This document shows, in pieces, positions 1 through 10,212 of a stretch of DNA of 64,000 bases (position 1 is its first letter; every line of letters begins with the position of its first letter). The DNA is from Heterohyrax brucei (lineage: Eukaryota; Chordata; Mammalia; Hyracoidea; Procaviidae), in NCBI GenBank assembly GCA_028571685.1, contig CM053152.1:21584001-21648000 (forward strand). Reading direction: 5' to 3'. The notes under the pieces are model-generated. The model was given only the letters and a program-made list of their open reading frames with translations. It was not told the DNA's origin and did no database searches. Both the position numbers and the translations under genes were made by a program.

Positions 1-111
1 AAAATTGAGCCACTGAAAACCTTACAGAGCACAGTTAATTCTCTGATACATGTGAGGTTACTGCATGTCCGAGTCCACTTGTCGGTAACATGTACATGAC
101 AGAGGAATCAG

Positions 112-235
112 GAGTGGTCACTGCTGTGTGACCTTGAGGAAATTACTTCAGTTCTCAGAGTTTCTGTTTCCTAATCTATAACAACACTATTATGAAATGT
201 TGTGCTGAGAACGAAAAATGTTACTAGATTTGAGA
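112..235 (+). mobile_element. MIR SINE fragment (ancient)
   Basis: The stretch reads 'ctgtgtgaccttgaggaaat' followed by 'agtttctgtttcctaatcta', which is the core of MIR in forward orientation. The poly-purine end is decayed. This is a relic shared by all mammals with no coding potential. Confidence 0.75.
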
Positions 236-261
236 AACGTGGAGGGCCTTAAAGGACAGCA

Positions 262-618
262 ATTTATTCTTTCACAGTTCTGGAGGGTAGCAATCTGAAT
301 TTAGGGCCTTTAGAGAGCCATAGTCACTCTGAAGCCTATTGGGGAAGATCTTTTTCTTTACTTCTTCTTCTTCTTCTTTTTTTGGTCTCTTTTAGCTTCT
401 GATAGCTCTAGGCATTCCCTGGGTTGTAGTGGCAGCATTTTCTCTCCTCTGTAAGGTCACCATTCAGACTGGATGAAGATCATCCCCACGCCAGCATGAT
501 CTCACCGTGACTTAACTGATAATATCTTCAAAGATCCTACTTCCAAAGAAGGTCACAGTCACAGGTACTAAGGACATACAACTTAATCCCTGACAGGCAT
601 GGACCTTTTAGCACAGGC
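262..618 (-). mobile_element. MLT1-type LTR (ERVL-MaLR), solo, degraded
   Basis: The plus strand shows the reverse complement of an MLT1 LTR: 'tttattctttcacagttctg', 'ttagcttctgatagctctag', 'tgatctcaccgtgacttaac', and a closing 'aaagaaggtcacagtcacag'. The outer ends are lost and I see no internal region or partner LTR, so this is a solo or truncated LTR. MaLR elements are non-autonomous retrovirus-like repeats with no open gene. Confidence 0.8.
355..388. repeat. TTC/T-rich simple repeat
   Basis: A short pyrimidine tract with repeated cttcttcttctt and a T run lies inside the MLT1 LTR. It is probably local slippage. Confidence 0.8.
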
Positions 619-1816
619 TTGGCCCAGTGAGTAGTAGTTATGATTATGAATAAAGTCTAATGTTTGACCCTTGATTCAAGTCATCCTGCCAAACATGACT
701 TCTCAGTCCAGTTTGGTCAATGAGCAAAGAGCATGAGAAGTCGAATCTCCTTTCTGTTAGTTTGCATTTCTTGGTATCCCACTACTTCCAAAGTACAAAG
801 GATCATGGATATTTTAAGAAATAAACAAAAAAATAACATGTTGCTTCCTCCATACTGCTTCAAGGACATTCCCTCAGCACCCACCTCACCTGACTCAAGT
901 TCCCCAGGGAAGCCCTCAGGGAAAGACTTCAGTATTTGTAATTTACTGAGGACAAGGTACAGAGTAGACAGGCAAGGGAACAGGCGACACAAGACAGGAA
1001 AGTACCAAGCAAGCGTTCAATTTCACGATAAGCCCCCAGAGGAAAGCCTCAGCCAGCTCTGCAGAAAAGTCCTGGAATGGAATGTAAGGTATGCCTCTGA
1101 GGGATCCCAGTGTCTGTGGGTCACTGGGAGGGCTATCCTGGGGGAAGAGTTCCCAGCCTCTTGCCTCTCTGATCTTTGGGCAAAATGGCTCCAGTAGCCT
1201 GGCGGCAGTCCGAAACGGAAAGGATGTGGATGGAGCCTCGACATTTCTGCTACCTGCTGCCACGTGGCCTCCTTCCCAAGCTCAGGGTTACAGAGCACCC
1301 GCTAGGCCTGAGGTGACCCTGGCCTTTCATGATGCCTGCTCATGACCTGCTCCTCTCCCTCACTCTCATCTCTACAGTTGTCGTCCGTACAAGTGTGTGG
1401 TGAAAAGGCTCTGGTGTCTGGCCTGGCTTCCTTCCTTAATCCCAGGCTGTACTGCCAAACATGACTTCGGCTCTGCCTTTCAGCCCCCCTTCCTTCTTGT
1501 TCTGATTAATACCAGTGGTGTAAGAGTCCTGGAAGCCACACCGACAGGAGAAGAGCCCTACGCAGCAGGATGGTGTACTGTGAATTGCCAAATAGGCTGT
1601 CAGTATGACAGAAGAGCTGACACTGCAACAGAAGCCAGAAGCTATTCAGGTGGAGTGGTGAGAATAAGAAACAAGTTACTGAGCTTTAGGCTGGGGTTGA
1701 GGGCAGGCTTCAGACTGGTAGCTGAGAGGGTAAGACTTTGGAATGATTGGGGCAGAAGAGCAGAGGTATTCGGGATGAATTACGGATCACCCAATTTTTC
1801 AGTGGTACCTACTATA
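619..1816. other. Single-copy DNA, no gene recognised
   Basis: About 1.2 kb without a repeat I can name. An open frame of 154 codons runs plus-strand from 733 to 1197, and another of 145 codons from 1397 to 1834. Neither protein has a recognisable domain, signal peptide or motif. The second one runs into the AfroSINE at 1817, which argues against a real coding frame. There is no CpG cluster, and I do not see convincing splice-flanked exons. Confidence 0.5.
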
Positions 1817-1980
1817 GAAACCCTAGTGATGTAGTAGTTGAGTGCTATGGTCGCTAACCAAAAGTTTGGAAGTTTAATTCTACCAGGCACTCCTTGGAAA
1901 TGCTATGGTGCAGTTCTACTCTGTCCTATAGGGTTGCTATGAGTCAGAATTGACTCAACGACAACAGGTTTGGTTTTTTG
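1817..1980 (+). mobile_element. AfroSINE (tRNA-like head, RTE-like tail)
   Basis: It begins 'gaaaccctagtgatgtag', continues with 'gctaaccaaaag', 'ccttggaaatgctatgg' and 'ctactctgtcctataggg', and ends 'caggtttggttttttg'. That is a nearly complete AfroSINE of the common short type. Divergence of many single bases suggests an old copy. Clear TSDs were not found. Confidence 0.9.
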
Positions 1981-2446
1981 GGGATCCAGTGTGAAAAGTA
2001 GGGAGGAACTATTAGAGGTGAGGAAGCTAGTGGACCAGTTGGGTAGCAGCCTGACTCCTGAGAGGCTGGGCTAGGGTGGGCACATAGAAACAGAAGGGGC
2101 ATTTTTCTGGAATACCTGAAAGTTTTAGCCAGTTTTAAGGATATTTTAGAGCAAGTATCTTTCCAATTTTTGACAACTTCCAATTTTCTTTGATTTATAC
2201 TTCATGTAGTTTATGTTCCAACTATTAGTATATGCCAGAAATGAAATGGAATGACCGAAGATAGGTATTCTAAGCATTAGTGAGCCCAAATGGACTGATA
2301 ATGGCTATTTTGAATCAGACAATCCTACGGTTTGCTATGCCAAGAACGACAAATTGAAGAAGAACAGCATTTCATTCATCACCAGAAAGAGCATTTCAAG
2401 ATCTATCCTGAAATACAGTGCTGTCAGTGATAGGATAACATGCATG

Positions 2447-2611
2447 GAAATCCTGTTAGCACAATTGTTAAGAGCCACGACTGCTAACCAAAACGTTAGC
2501 AGTTTGAATCCACCATGTGGCGCTTCTTGGAAACACAATGGGACATTTCTACTCTGTCCTATAGGGTTACTTTGAGTCAGAATTGACTCAACAGAAAAGG
2601 GTTTGGTTTGA
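2447..2611 (+). mobile_element. AfroSINE nested in the RTE endonuclease
   Basis: It starts 'gaaatcctgttagcac' and contains 'gctaaccaaaacgttagc', 'ctactctgtcctataggg' and 'aaaagggtttggtttgag'. RTE endonuclease sequence resumes directly after it, so the SINE inserted after the RTE did. Confidence 0.88.
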
Positions 2612-3189
2612 GTTTTTAATAAGGGATACCAGCTAACACGGCTATTGTTCAAATTTACACACCAGCCACTAATGCCCAAAATGAAGAAACTGAAGATTTT
2701 CACCAGTTTATACAGTCTGAAATTAATCAAACATGCAATTAAGATGCATTAATAATCACTAGTGATTTGAATATGAAAGTTGGAAACAAAGAAGAATCAG
2801 TACTTGGAAAATATGGCCTTGGTCATAGAAACAATGCAGGAGATTGCTTGAGGGAATTTTGCAAGACCAATGACTTATTCAATGCAAATACCTTTTTCCA
2901 ACAACATGAACAGTAACTATACATGTGGATCTCACTGGATGGAATATGCAGGAATTGAAACAACATCTGTGGAAAGAGACGATGGCGAAGCTCAATATCA
3001 CCAATCAGAACAAGGCCAGGGGCTGACTGTGAGTCAGACCATCAACTGCTTATGTGCAAGTTCAAGTTGAGGCTGAAGAAAATTCAAACAAAGTATAACC
3101 TTGAGTATATCCCCTCAGAATATAGAGAGAGATTTGACATACTGAGCACCAGAGACTGATGACCAGATGAGGTATGGGACAACCTCAAG

Positions 3190-3240
3190 AAGAAGCCAAG
3201 CCAAGTGCCATCAAGTTGGTTGCGACTCATGCTGACCTTA
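3190..3240 (-). mobile_element. Short AfroSINE-tail fragment inside the RTE
   Basis: The sequence 'gccaagccaagtgccatcaa' followed by 'gttggttgcgactcatgctg' is the reverse complement of the last ~45 bases of the AfroSINE subtype that ends '...ggcacttggcttggctt'. It interrupts RTE sequence between the endonuclease and the RT linker. Confidence 0.7.
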
Positions 3241-4362
3241 GGGGAAGACCAGTAAAAATTTGGGGTTAGGAGAAGAGACTGAAATAAATGTCAGAAGGAC
3301 TCTGAAGCATCCTCTTAAACGTAGAGTAGCTAAAGCAAACAGAAGAAGTGAATGGAAATAAAAGAGTTGAACAGACGATTTCAAAGGGCAGCTCAGAAAG
3401 ACAAAGTATTATAATGAAATGTGCAAAGACCTAGAGTTAGAAAACCAGAAAGGAAGCATACATTCAGCATTTCTAAGCTGAAGAAAAAATTGAAGCCTCA
3501 AATTGCCATACAGAAGGATTCTATGGGCAAAATATTGGATCACACAGGAAGCATCAAAAGAAGATAGAAGGAATACACAGAGGCACAGTACCAAAAAGAA
3601 CTGGTTAAGTTCAATCATTTCAAGTGTTTACGTATGATCAAAAACTGATGTACTGAAGGAAGAAGTCCAAGCTGCACCAAAGGGATTGACAAAAAACAAG
3701 GCTTCAGTGGAATACCTTGCAACTGGATCAGGATGCAGAAAATATTGAAGTTGTCAAGGATTTCATTTTACTTGGGTCCACAATCAACATCTATGAAAGG
3801 TGCAGTCAAGAAGTAAAGTGATGGATTGCAATGAGCAAAATTTACTGCAGAAAACCTCTTTAAAGTGTTAAAAAACAAAAATATTACCTTTAGGACTAAA
3901 GTGGTCCTGACTCAAGCTATGATATTTACAATAGCCTTGGCTGGATCGCAGGAATGGGAAAGCCGGACAGTGAACAATGCAGACTGAAAGAGAATTGGTG
4001 CCTTTGAATTATGGTGTTCACAAAGAATACTGAATATACTATGGACTTTCGGAAGAATGAAGAAACACGTCTTGGAAGAATTACAGCCAGAATATTCTTC
4101 GAAGCAAGGGTAATGAGACTTCATCTCACCTACTTGGGATATGTTATTAGGAGGGGCTATTCCCTGGAGTAGGACATCACGCTTGGTAAAGCAGAGGACC
4201 ATCGACAAAGGAAAAACCATCAATGAGATGGAGTGACACAGTGGCTACAATAATGGACTCAAACAGCAGCAATTGTGAGGACAGTGCAGGGCCAGGCAGT
4301 GTTTCAATCTGTTGTACATGGGGCTGTTAGGAGTCAGAGGTAACTAGACAGCACCTGACAAC

Positions 4363-4566
4363 ACTGGAGTCCTCAGGTAGTATAAACAGTTACTTAGTTC
4401 ACCAACAGAAAGATTGGAGGTTTGAGTTCGTTCAGAGGTGCCTCAAAAGAAAAGCTTGGAGATGTGGCTCTGAAAAATTGGCCAACAAACCCAGTGGAAT
4501 ATGGATGTTTTCTGACACATATGGAGTTGCCCTGAGTCATCTTCACAGCAACTGTTGTGTTTTGCA
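4363..4566 (+). mobile_element. AfroSINE, long type
   Basis: It begins right where the RTE 3' end stops ('ctggagtcctcaggtag'). It carries 'aggtgcctcaaaagaaaagc' and 'ggagatgtggctctgaaaaa', then 'ggagttgccctgagtcatct', the layout of the AfroSINE type with an extra middle block (seen again at 13256 and 17405). It could have targeted the A-rich or CAA-rich tail of the RTE. Confidence 0.8.
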
Positions 4567-4807
4567 AATTTCTTTTAAAGTACATGTTAAGCATCTAGAT
4601 GAGTTGTAAGTTTATGAATATTTGAGAACGTAGCGAATTTATCTGTAAGAAGGGAATTTCAGCCAAATGCAGTTTGCCTATTCTCCGTGCTTTGAAGAAG
4701 AGAGAATTAAAAATGAACACTCCACCAAATGTATTACTCTGGTTTACAAAAGCAGTCTTCCATTCTATGACTCTGGTGCCTTTAAGAGACAAAGACTTAT
4801 GTGAGTA

Positions 4808-4860
4808 GCCAGTCATGTGTAGAGCCTTGCACATAGTAGGTACTCAGTAAACAATCCTTG
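4808..4860 (+). mobile_element. L2 3'-end fragment
   Basis: 'gccttgcacatagtaggtac' followed by 'tcagtaaacaatccttgaat' is the typical L2 3' end. Only about 50 bp is recognisable. Confidence 0.6.
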
Positions 4861-5231
4861 AATGATTAGAAGAATTTACTTAGAGCAGATACGGTGGCAG
4901 TTTGGTTTCAGTCCTGTTTCAATACTGTTTTATGCAGGGTGGGGCCTCTAGGCTGAGTGTCAAACGGATGATGACTACTAGACAGAACGGGAAAGGAGAT
5001 ATGTTCTGGTTTTGTGAGGGAGTGTTTTTGTGGATGCCTGGGAGCACTAGTTCCCAAGAAAACACAGTGTTCTAGAATGAAAAATCCTAAGAATATAGGT
5101 TGAGGAAAGGAAATCAGTTGGTTTTCCAAGTTCTTTTAAGCTTTTAATTCTGCTGTTGATATAGCCTGGTCAAACAACACCTTGTATATATTCATTTGCG
5201 TTTTTCAAAGTTAACATGTTTTATTTCCTTT
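4861..5231. other. Single-copy DNA, nothing recognised
   Basis: No repeat family or coding signal is apparent. There is a T-rich stretch at 5220-5260 where the following L1 tail begins. Confidence 0.5.
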
Positions 5232-5925
5232 TTTTAAAAATGAGAACATCTTATTATTATTTTTGTTGTACTTTGGATGACTGGTTACTGAACAAACTAG
5301 CTTCTCATTAAACGGTGAGTACACACATTGTTTTGTGACATTGGTTACTGACCCCACGACATGTTACACTCTCCCTTCTTGACCTTAGGCTCCCTATTAC
5401 CAGCTTTCCAGTCCCCTCTTGCCTTCTAGTCCTTGCCTCAGGGCTGATCTGCCACTTTAGTCTCATTTTGTTTATGGACCCATCTAATCTTTGGCTGGAG
5501 GGTAACTCTTGGGAGTGACTTCATTACTGAGCTATGAGAGTGTCCAGAAGTCATATTCTCAAGGATTTTCCAGTCTCTGTCAGGCTAGTAAGTCTGGTCT
5601 TTCTTTTTGAGTTAGGATTTTGTTGTATCTTTTTCTCCAGCTCTGGAGAGTGGGAAAGGAGATGTGTTCTGTATTCTTATGATCCCTCTCAGAGTTGTCA
5701 GTGGTGGTAGCCAGATACTATCTAGTTGTACTAGACGTAGTCTAGTGGAGGTCCATTAGTCCTTTAGAGGAATCTTTCTCTTGTGTCTTCCGTTTTCTTC
5801 ATTCTCTCTTTCTCCCTAAGAGGTGAGACCAGTAGAGTATCTTACGTGGCTGCTCATAGGCTTTGAAGACCTCAGATGCCACTCACCAAAGTAGAATGTT
5901 GGCTCTATATATTTTGAATTAAAAT
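5232..5925 (-). mobile_element. 5'-truncated L1, 3' UTR only (minus strand)
   Basis: From the T-rich start the plus strand reads like the reverse complement of an afrotherian L1 3' UTR: 'ttagtctcattttgttta', 'catctaatctttggctgg', 'gtggtggtagccagatac' and finally 'cagatgccactcaccaaagt'. A related copy of the same subfamily is at 56036-56738. It holds no ORF2 sequence. Confidence 0.75.
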
Positions 5926-5934
5926 AACTGATTA

Positions 5935-6200
5935 AATTTGACCAGGTAGTATGTGCATATGGTACAAAATATTAAATGTATAAAATATATACTATGTAAA
6001 GAAAGTTTCCTAATGACCTACCCTTCAGTCACCTGATTTCCTGTCCTAGAGAAAACCACTGATCTTAATCGCACATATACCCTTCCAGAGACTTTCTATA
6101 CACTTGCATATAAATTTTCCACACAAATTGTTGTATAATAGGTGCACTATTCTGTTTCTTGCTTTTTTTCCTATTGTAGAGCTCTCATACTTACATTTAT
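5935..6200 (-). mobile_element. Old L1M 3'-end fragment (tentative)
   Basis: AT-rich sequence with 'ccttccagagactttctata', 'cttgcatataaattttcc' and 'tctgtttcttgctttttttc' resembles the reverse complement of old mammalian L1M 3' ends. Divergence is high, so subfamily and limits are uncertain. Confidence 0.45.
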
Positions 6201-6304
6201 ATTTCTGATTAGCAAAGAATCTCATTATCAGTCCTCTAAACAGTACAGAAATACACAGAATGAAAGTAAAAGGCCTTCAACCTTTTCCTTGCACAACTGT
6301 ACTT

Positions 6305-6400
6305 GCCATTTATTCATTCACTCACTCGCTGACTCATTTGTTTATTTACTAAATTCCCAAAGCCTGTCATGTGCTGTGTATTCCTCCAAATTCTTGGCTA
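6305..6400 (-). mobile_element. L2-like 3' end (reverse orientation)
   Basis: 'tttattcattcactcactcg' and 'cctgtcatgtgctgtgtatt' match the reverse complement of the L2 3' end (TCATTCA repeats followed by the tgtgcc-type block). Confidence 0.5.
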
Positions 6401-7377
6401 ATTTTAAACCTGTTTCTTTTTTTTTTAAAACACAAGATTATTTTGAAAAACAAACAAAGATTTCGTTCAACAGATGAGAACGTTAAAAGCCTTCTAATCT
6501 TCCTTTTACCTGGACGGTCAACTGAGAGGGCATAGAGCTCTCAAGAGGAGAACTTATCAAACACCTCTGAGCTCCCTGGCTCAGTCAGTTGGCTGTCCTC
6601 TGCCATTGCAGTTCCACCCAAACCCAGTGTGTCTGCCTTGCCTACAAGTAAGTTCAGCAATGGCTGAGGAGCCAGTAGATTGTGTTCCAAGCGCCAGATG
6701 AGTAGGAGAGAAGTCTCATCCTCAGCCAGCTACTAGGTAAGCATTAGTCACACAGGAGCACAAACAAGTCTGAAAACCACATTTTCCAGCTGCGGCCAGT
6801 GGTATTCCATGGTTGGCTGCATACAGACACCTCTGTGCTACATTAAGAAAGAGTTCCCACTTGTTGCAGCAACAAAGCCAGCTGCTGGAAATTAGGTGGT
6901 AAAGATCAGAGGATGAGGGGGTGGCCACAGGACTGAACAGCAAGGCTGAGCCACTCCCTGTACAAACAATTCCTTGTAGCTCTCCTCCAAGTGGGAGTTG
7001 GTGGAGGTGGCCATAGGAAAGGAAGACAACTGTCCAAACCCTAGCCACTTTTTCGATGAAAAGAGAGGACCACTGATGAGAGCTGGTCCTGGAAGTAGGG
7101 GCCCTGATGGGAGAGGATAGGATGAGGAAGAAAAATGATTCCAAGTACCAAAATGCCCTACAGTATTTTCTTTTTCACGTGAGGTAGGAGGGGAGCCTCT
7201 AACATGTTGGGTCCAGGACTCACCTCAGAATAAAATGAGACCATAAATACTATTCACCAAGACCCTGGGGCTCTAGGGTGAGATAGTTAATTTCTACTGA
7301 TTTTGTAGAATAAATGACAAGTATCTCTTTCCTTACTTCGGGCTTTTACTTTCAAAGACTTGTCTATGATTCTCACA
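6401..7377. other. Single-copy DNA, no gene recognised
   Basis: An A/T-rich spot lies near 6420-6470, followed by ordinary sequence. A minus-strand frame of 140 codons spans 6722-7144. It is Ser/Leu-rich and Cys-rich at its C-terminal half, with no family resemblance I can name, and I do not support it as a gene. Confidence 0.45.
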
Positions 7378-7631
7378 CATTTTATTCATTCACTGACTTA
7401 CTGATTTAAAAATCTATTAAACCAAAACCAACCAAACCTGCTGCCATGGAGTCAATTCTAACTCATAAGGACCCCATGGGGTTTCTGAGGTTGCAACTCT
7501 CTGAGAGCAGATTGCCTTGTCTTTCTCTCACAGAGTCCCTGGCAATTTCAAACTGCTGACCTTAGCAGTTGATCACTTTAACCATTGTCCATTAAGTACA
7601 CATTTACTTAGTGATTACTGCGGGCCAGGCT
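7378..7631 (-). mobile_element. L2 3' end, split by an AfroSINE
   Basis: 'tttattcattcactgactta' (7380) and, after the intervening SINE, 'tttacttagtgattactg' plus 'cgggccaggct' (7605-7631) together form one reversed L2 3' end. The halves are separated by the SINE at 7416-7586. Confidence 0.6.
7416..7586 (-). mobile_element. AfroSINE, reverse orientation, with short TSD
   Basis: It reads 'aaccaaaaccaaccaaacct', 'ctgccatggagtcaattcta', 'tttcaaactgctgacctt', the reverse complement of an AfroSINE. The flanks 'tctattaa' (left) and 'tccattaa' (right) look like an 8-bp TSD with one difference, in an L2 target. Confidence 0.82.
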
Positions 7632-7786
7632 GGAATCTCTGGTGGCACAGTGGGTTGAGTGCTACGTTTGCCAACCAAAAGACTGGTGGTTCAAATCTGC
7701 CAGGTGCTCCTTGGAAACTCTGTGGTGCAGTTCCACTCTCACCTGTAAGGGTTCCTACTCGATGGCAGTGGGTTTGGTTTTTTGCT
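7632..7786 (+). mobile_element. AfroSINE with 10-bp target duplication
   Basis: 'ggaatctctggtggcacag', 'ccaaccaaaagactggtgg', 'tgctccttggaaactctg', 'agtgggtttggttttttg'. It is bounded by 'gggccaggct' at 7622-7631 and 'gggctaggct' at 7787-7796, a 10-bp TSD with one mismatch, so this is a complete insertion with fairly exact ends. Confidence 0.92.
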
Positions 7787-7799
7787 GGGCTAGGCTAAG

Positions 7800-7965
7800 C
7801 TCCCTATGTAGAGAAGAGTTTCTATATGTCTTATTTCATCAACCTCTTACATTAATTCCTTGAGAATGAAAGTTTTGTCTGAGTAGGATTTTGTCTCTGT
7901 TGTTCACAGCTTTGTCTTCAGTACCTGAAAACTTGCATGGCATGTAAATATTTGTTGAAAAAAAT
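7800..7965 (+). mobile_element. L2 3'-end fragment
   Basis: 'ccttgagaatgaaagttt', 'tctctgttgttcacagctt', 'cttcagtacctgaaaactt' and 'taaatatttgttgaaaa' follow the order of the L2 3' end. Confidence 0.65.
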
Positions 7966-7977
7966 GAAATAAGGTAT

Positions 7978-8112
7978 TACTGTATTATTGGGACCATTTT
8001 ATAGAAGATGAAACTGAGCCTTAAATGGGTTAAAGAGTTGCTTAGGGTTTCAGAGCTTATAAGAGGCAGAGCTGGAATTTAATCTCCTCTGCCTCCAAAA
8101 CCCAGAGACTAT
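7978..8112 (-). mobile_element. MIR SINE
   Basis: 'ccattttatagaagatgaaa', 'ctgagccttaaatgggttaa', 'cttataagaggcagagctgg' and 'aatttaatctcctctgcctc' are the reverse complement of MIR, including the part of its head equivalent to a tRNA box. Confidence 0.85.
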
Positions 8113-10212
8113 TTCCACCTTCTTAAAGTGCTTTCATTTTTGGAAAGGAGAAACCATGTGTTGGAATAACTCTCATACAACGCAGAAGGAAATGAGGTCT
8201 TTCTTAGGGGTTTGATGAAAGTGTTGTGAGATTTCGAGGGAAAGATGATCATTTGGGTTGGCAAGCTGAGGAGGGACCTCAAAGAGGCTCTGTCGTTTGA
8301 GCCTCAGCTGTGAGGGAGAGATGAACTTCTACGTTTGTTCTCGAATGTTTTATGTTGGAAAACAAAGTTGGCACAAGCCCTGCCTGAATGTAAAAAAAAA
8401 ATAAAAATAATGTAGCCCTTGTTTCAGATTGCCCTGTTTGATACAGTTCTTTAACTTCTCCCTGAGAATATTTGGTACCTGGTTGTGCATGGTATACCCT
8501 GTGTCTGTGGGTTTGACTGAAAATGTGTTCTCACACTGCTTTCTCAAAGGTGTTCCTAAATTGCTGTTCACAGCTTGCTAAAAGACTTATAGCTCCTTTT
8601 CAGAAGTCACTATTTTTATAGGCAGATAATGCCTATAAAAATTCTCATCCATTCTTAATGGTGGAAAGTTGTTTGAACAGTGTACTTCCTCCCTCACCTC
8701 CAACCAACCTCATCAGTAACTGAAAGGAGAGAGTGAATATTCTTCGCTTTTGATGAAGACATGTCTTCTGCCAGGAGCGAGGAAGGATGTGTAGGAGTGA
8801 ATGTCTCTGACAGTAACAATAGCAAGAGTAATGACTAAAAGTTTTCAACAGGAACTTGGGCAACTAAGTTACCCAGACGATTTATGCATGTTTACAGTGT
8901 GAGTGTGTTTTTTCTCCAGCTAACAATGGTTTCCAAATGCCTTCCTTCCCTAGGTCACCTCCCTAACATGTTTAATAGTTCTGTTTGAACTGTAGAGGAA
9001 CAGTTTTCAAAATTAGAGTTTTTTTTTCCATGCTTGTTTTTGGCAGTGCATAAATGCTAAGCAGGGCCGTTAGCCTTTGGTTATGGGAGGGCAATGCACT
9101 CACAGTCGCTAGTTTCTGGGTTTCGTGTCTCACAGTATCACGTGGCCTTCTAGAGCCAAATGGCTGGGCTAATAAAACAGCTGCTTTTCCAAGTGATTGC
9201 AGGAAACCTTGGCCTCAACTTCTCTCCTCTGTCTCAGCACTAATGCAATTAGAGTGGTGGTCCCCATGTTTAAGAAACAGGCTGTGACTGCAACAACAAT
9301 TGACCTACTTCCTACACATCCCTCTGTGCCACCTCTTGGTGATTTAAAAGAGGAAACAAGATTTCCTCCTCTAGGTCGGGTCAGCTCAGCCTTAGTTATG
9401 AGACTGCAGGAAGCTTCTCTCACCTTCCTGGCCCCATTCACATCCTGGTAACTGGAGGATGACCAGGAAGTGGCGAGTGTCAGGGACGAGTCTCTCGAGC
9501 TCACGGTTGGCCCTGGGCTTCTTGGGCCTTTAGGAAAACAATACAAAACTTTCCAAATGGTCCTGTTAATGCCTTTCTAGAAAGACTATAAACAGTTGTG
9601 TTTGAAATTGTTCTTCAAGAAGCTGCTGGGTTTCTTTTTCTTTCCATGTTGCTAAAATAAATCCTCAAGTTTGAGAGTTTCTCTGAGTAACTGTCTTCCT
9701 AGTTGTTTTGCATACCTTTGATGGTGGGTGGGACAGGCCCCTGGCAGGCCCTGTCTATGAGAGAGTAGCCCACAGCAGCCCCTCTACTCAGGAGCAGAAA
9801 AATTGGTTTGCCCAAACTAATTATTCAAATCTGAGAAGATCTTTCCCCCATTGTGCCAGGTGCTGACTGCCTTCTTCTTCAATGTCTGTTAGGTACCACA
9901 TCACCATTTCAGACCTCAGTGTCCTCATTTGCAAAACGAAGAGACTGGACTTCTTAAGTGATCCAGTTTTGATATTCAGTGAGTCAGCAAGCCTCTGATC
10001 AGACCCCTGCAGACACCTTCTGGATTCTCATGGCAGGGGAGACAGTGATCCTCAGGTGGGCCTTGAGCCCCTCCGGAGACTACTTCTTATGTCATCAGTC
10101 CTCGTCTGTCTTTCTCTGTGGAAGCTTCTTGCTGGGGTTGACCCTTTGAGATGCTCTTCAGAAACTCCCACTTCTCTAATGAAAAGGCATGGACAGCAAA
10201 TAGAGCAGTCTT
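8113..10212. other. 2.1 kb mostly single-copy DNA
   Basis: No named family except a weak MIR-like piece at 9915-9985 ('cctcagtgtcctcatttgca'). Opposing frames near 9169-9546 (125 codons, minus) and 9197-9451 (84 codons, plus) overlap each other and show no domain. This is one of the larger repeat-poor intervals, but I see no exon with convincing splice signals and no CpG clustering. Confidence 0.45.

Larger units (their letters stand above)
2205..4362 (+). pseudogene. Decayed RTE (BovB-like) LINE, plus strand
   Basis: The conceptual translation in shifting frames matches the order of an RTE polyprotein. It runs from the apurinic-type endonuclease N-terminal part (about 2215-2445, resuming after a nested SINE at 2612) to the endonuclease C-terminal part (about 2640-3080). 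Next come the linker and the start of the reverse transcriptase (3100-3720), the post-RT segment (3730-4230) and the conserved 3' end ('cagggccaggcagtgtttca', 'cacctgacaac'). The RT core is missing: at about 3718-3725 the sequence jumps from the 'caggctTcagtggaat' region, just before RT motif A, straight to the post-motif-C segment ('ttttacttgggtcca'). Compared with the copy at 28590 this removes roughly 800 bp. Many stops and frameshifts make it inactive. The 5' end is truncated inside the endonuclease. Confidence 0.85.

Noticed and set aside
733-1197. 154-codon plus-strand open frame as a possible gene
   Set aside because: No recognisable domain, no supporting exon structure, antisense frames of similar length overlap it, and composition is ordinary. 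It is best read as a chance frame.
1397-1834. 145-codon plus-strand open frame
   Set aside because: It ends inside an AfroSINE and its product shows no family motif.
6722-7144. 140-codon minus-strand open frame
   Set aside because: Low-complexity Ser/Leu-rich start, no domain, no conserved motif visible, no splice or promoter context.
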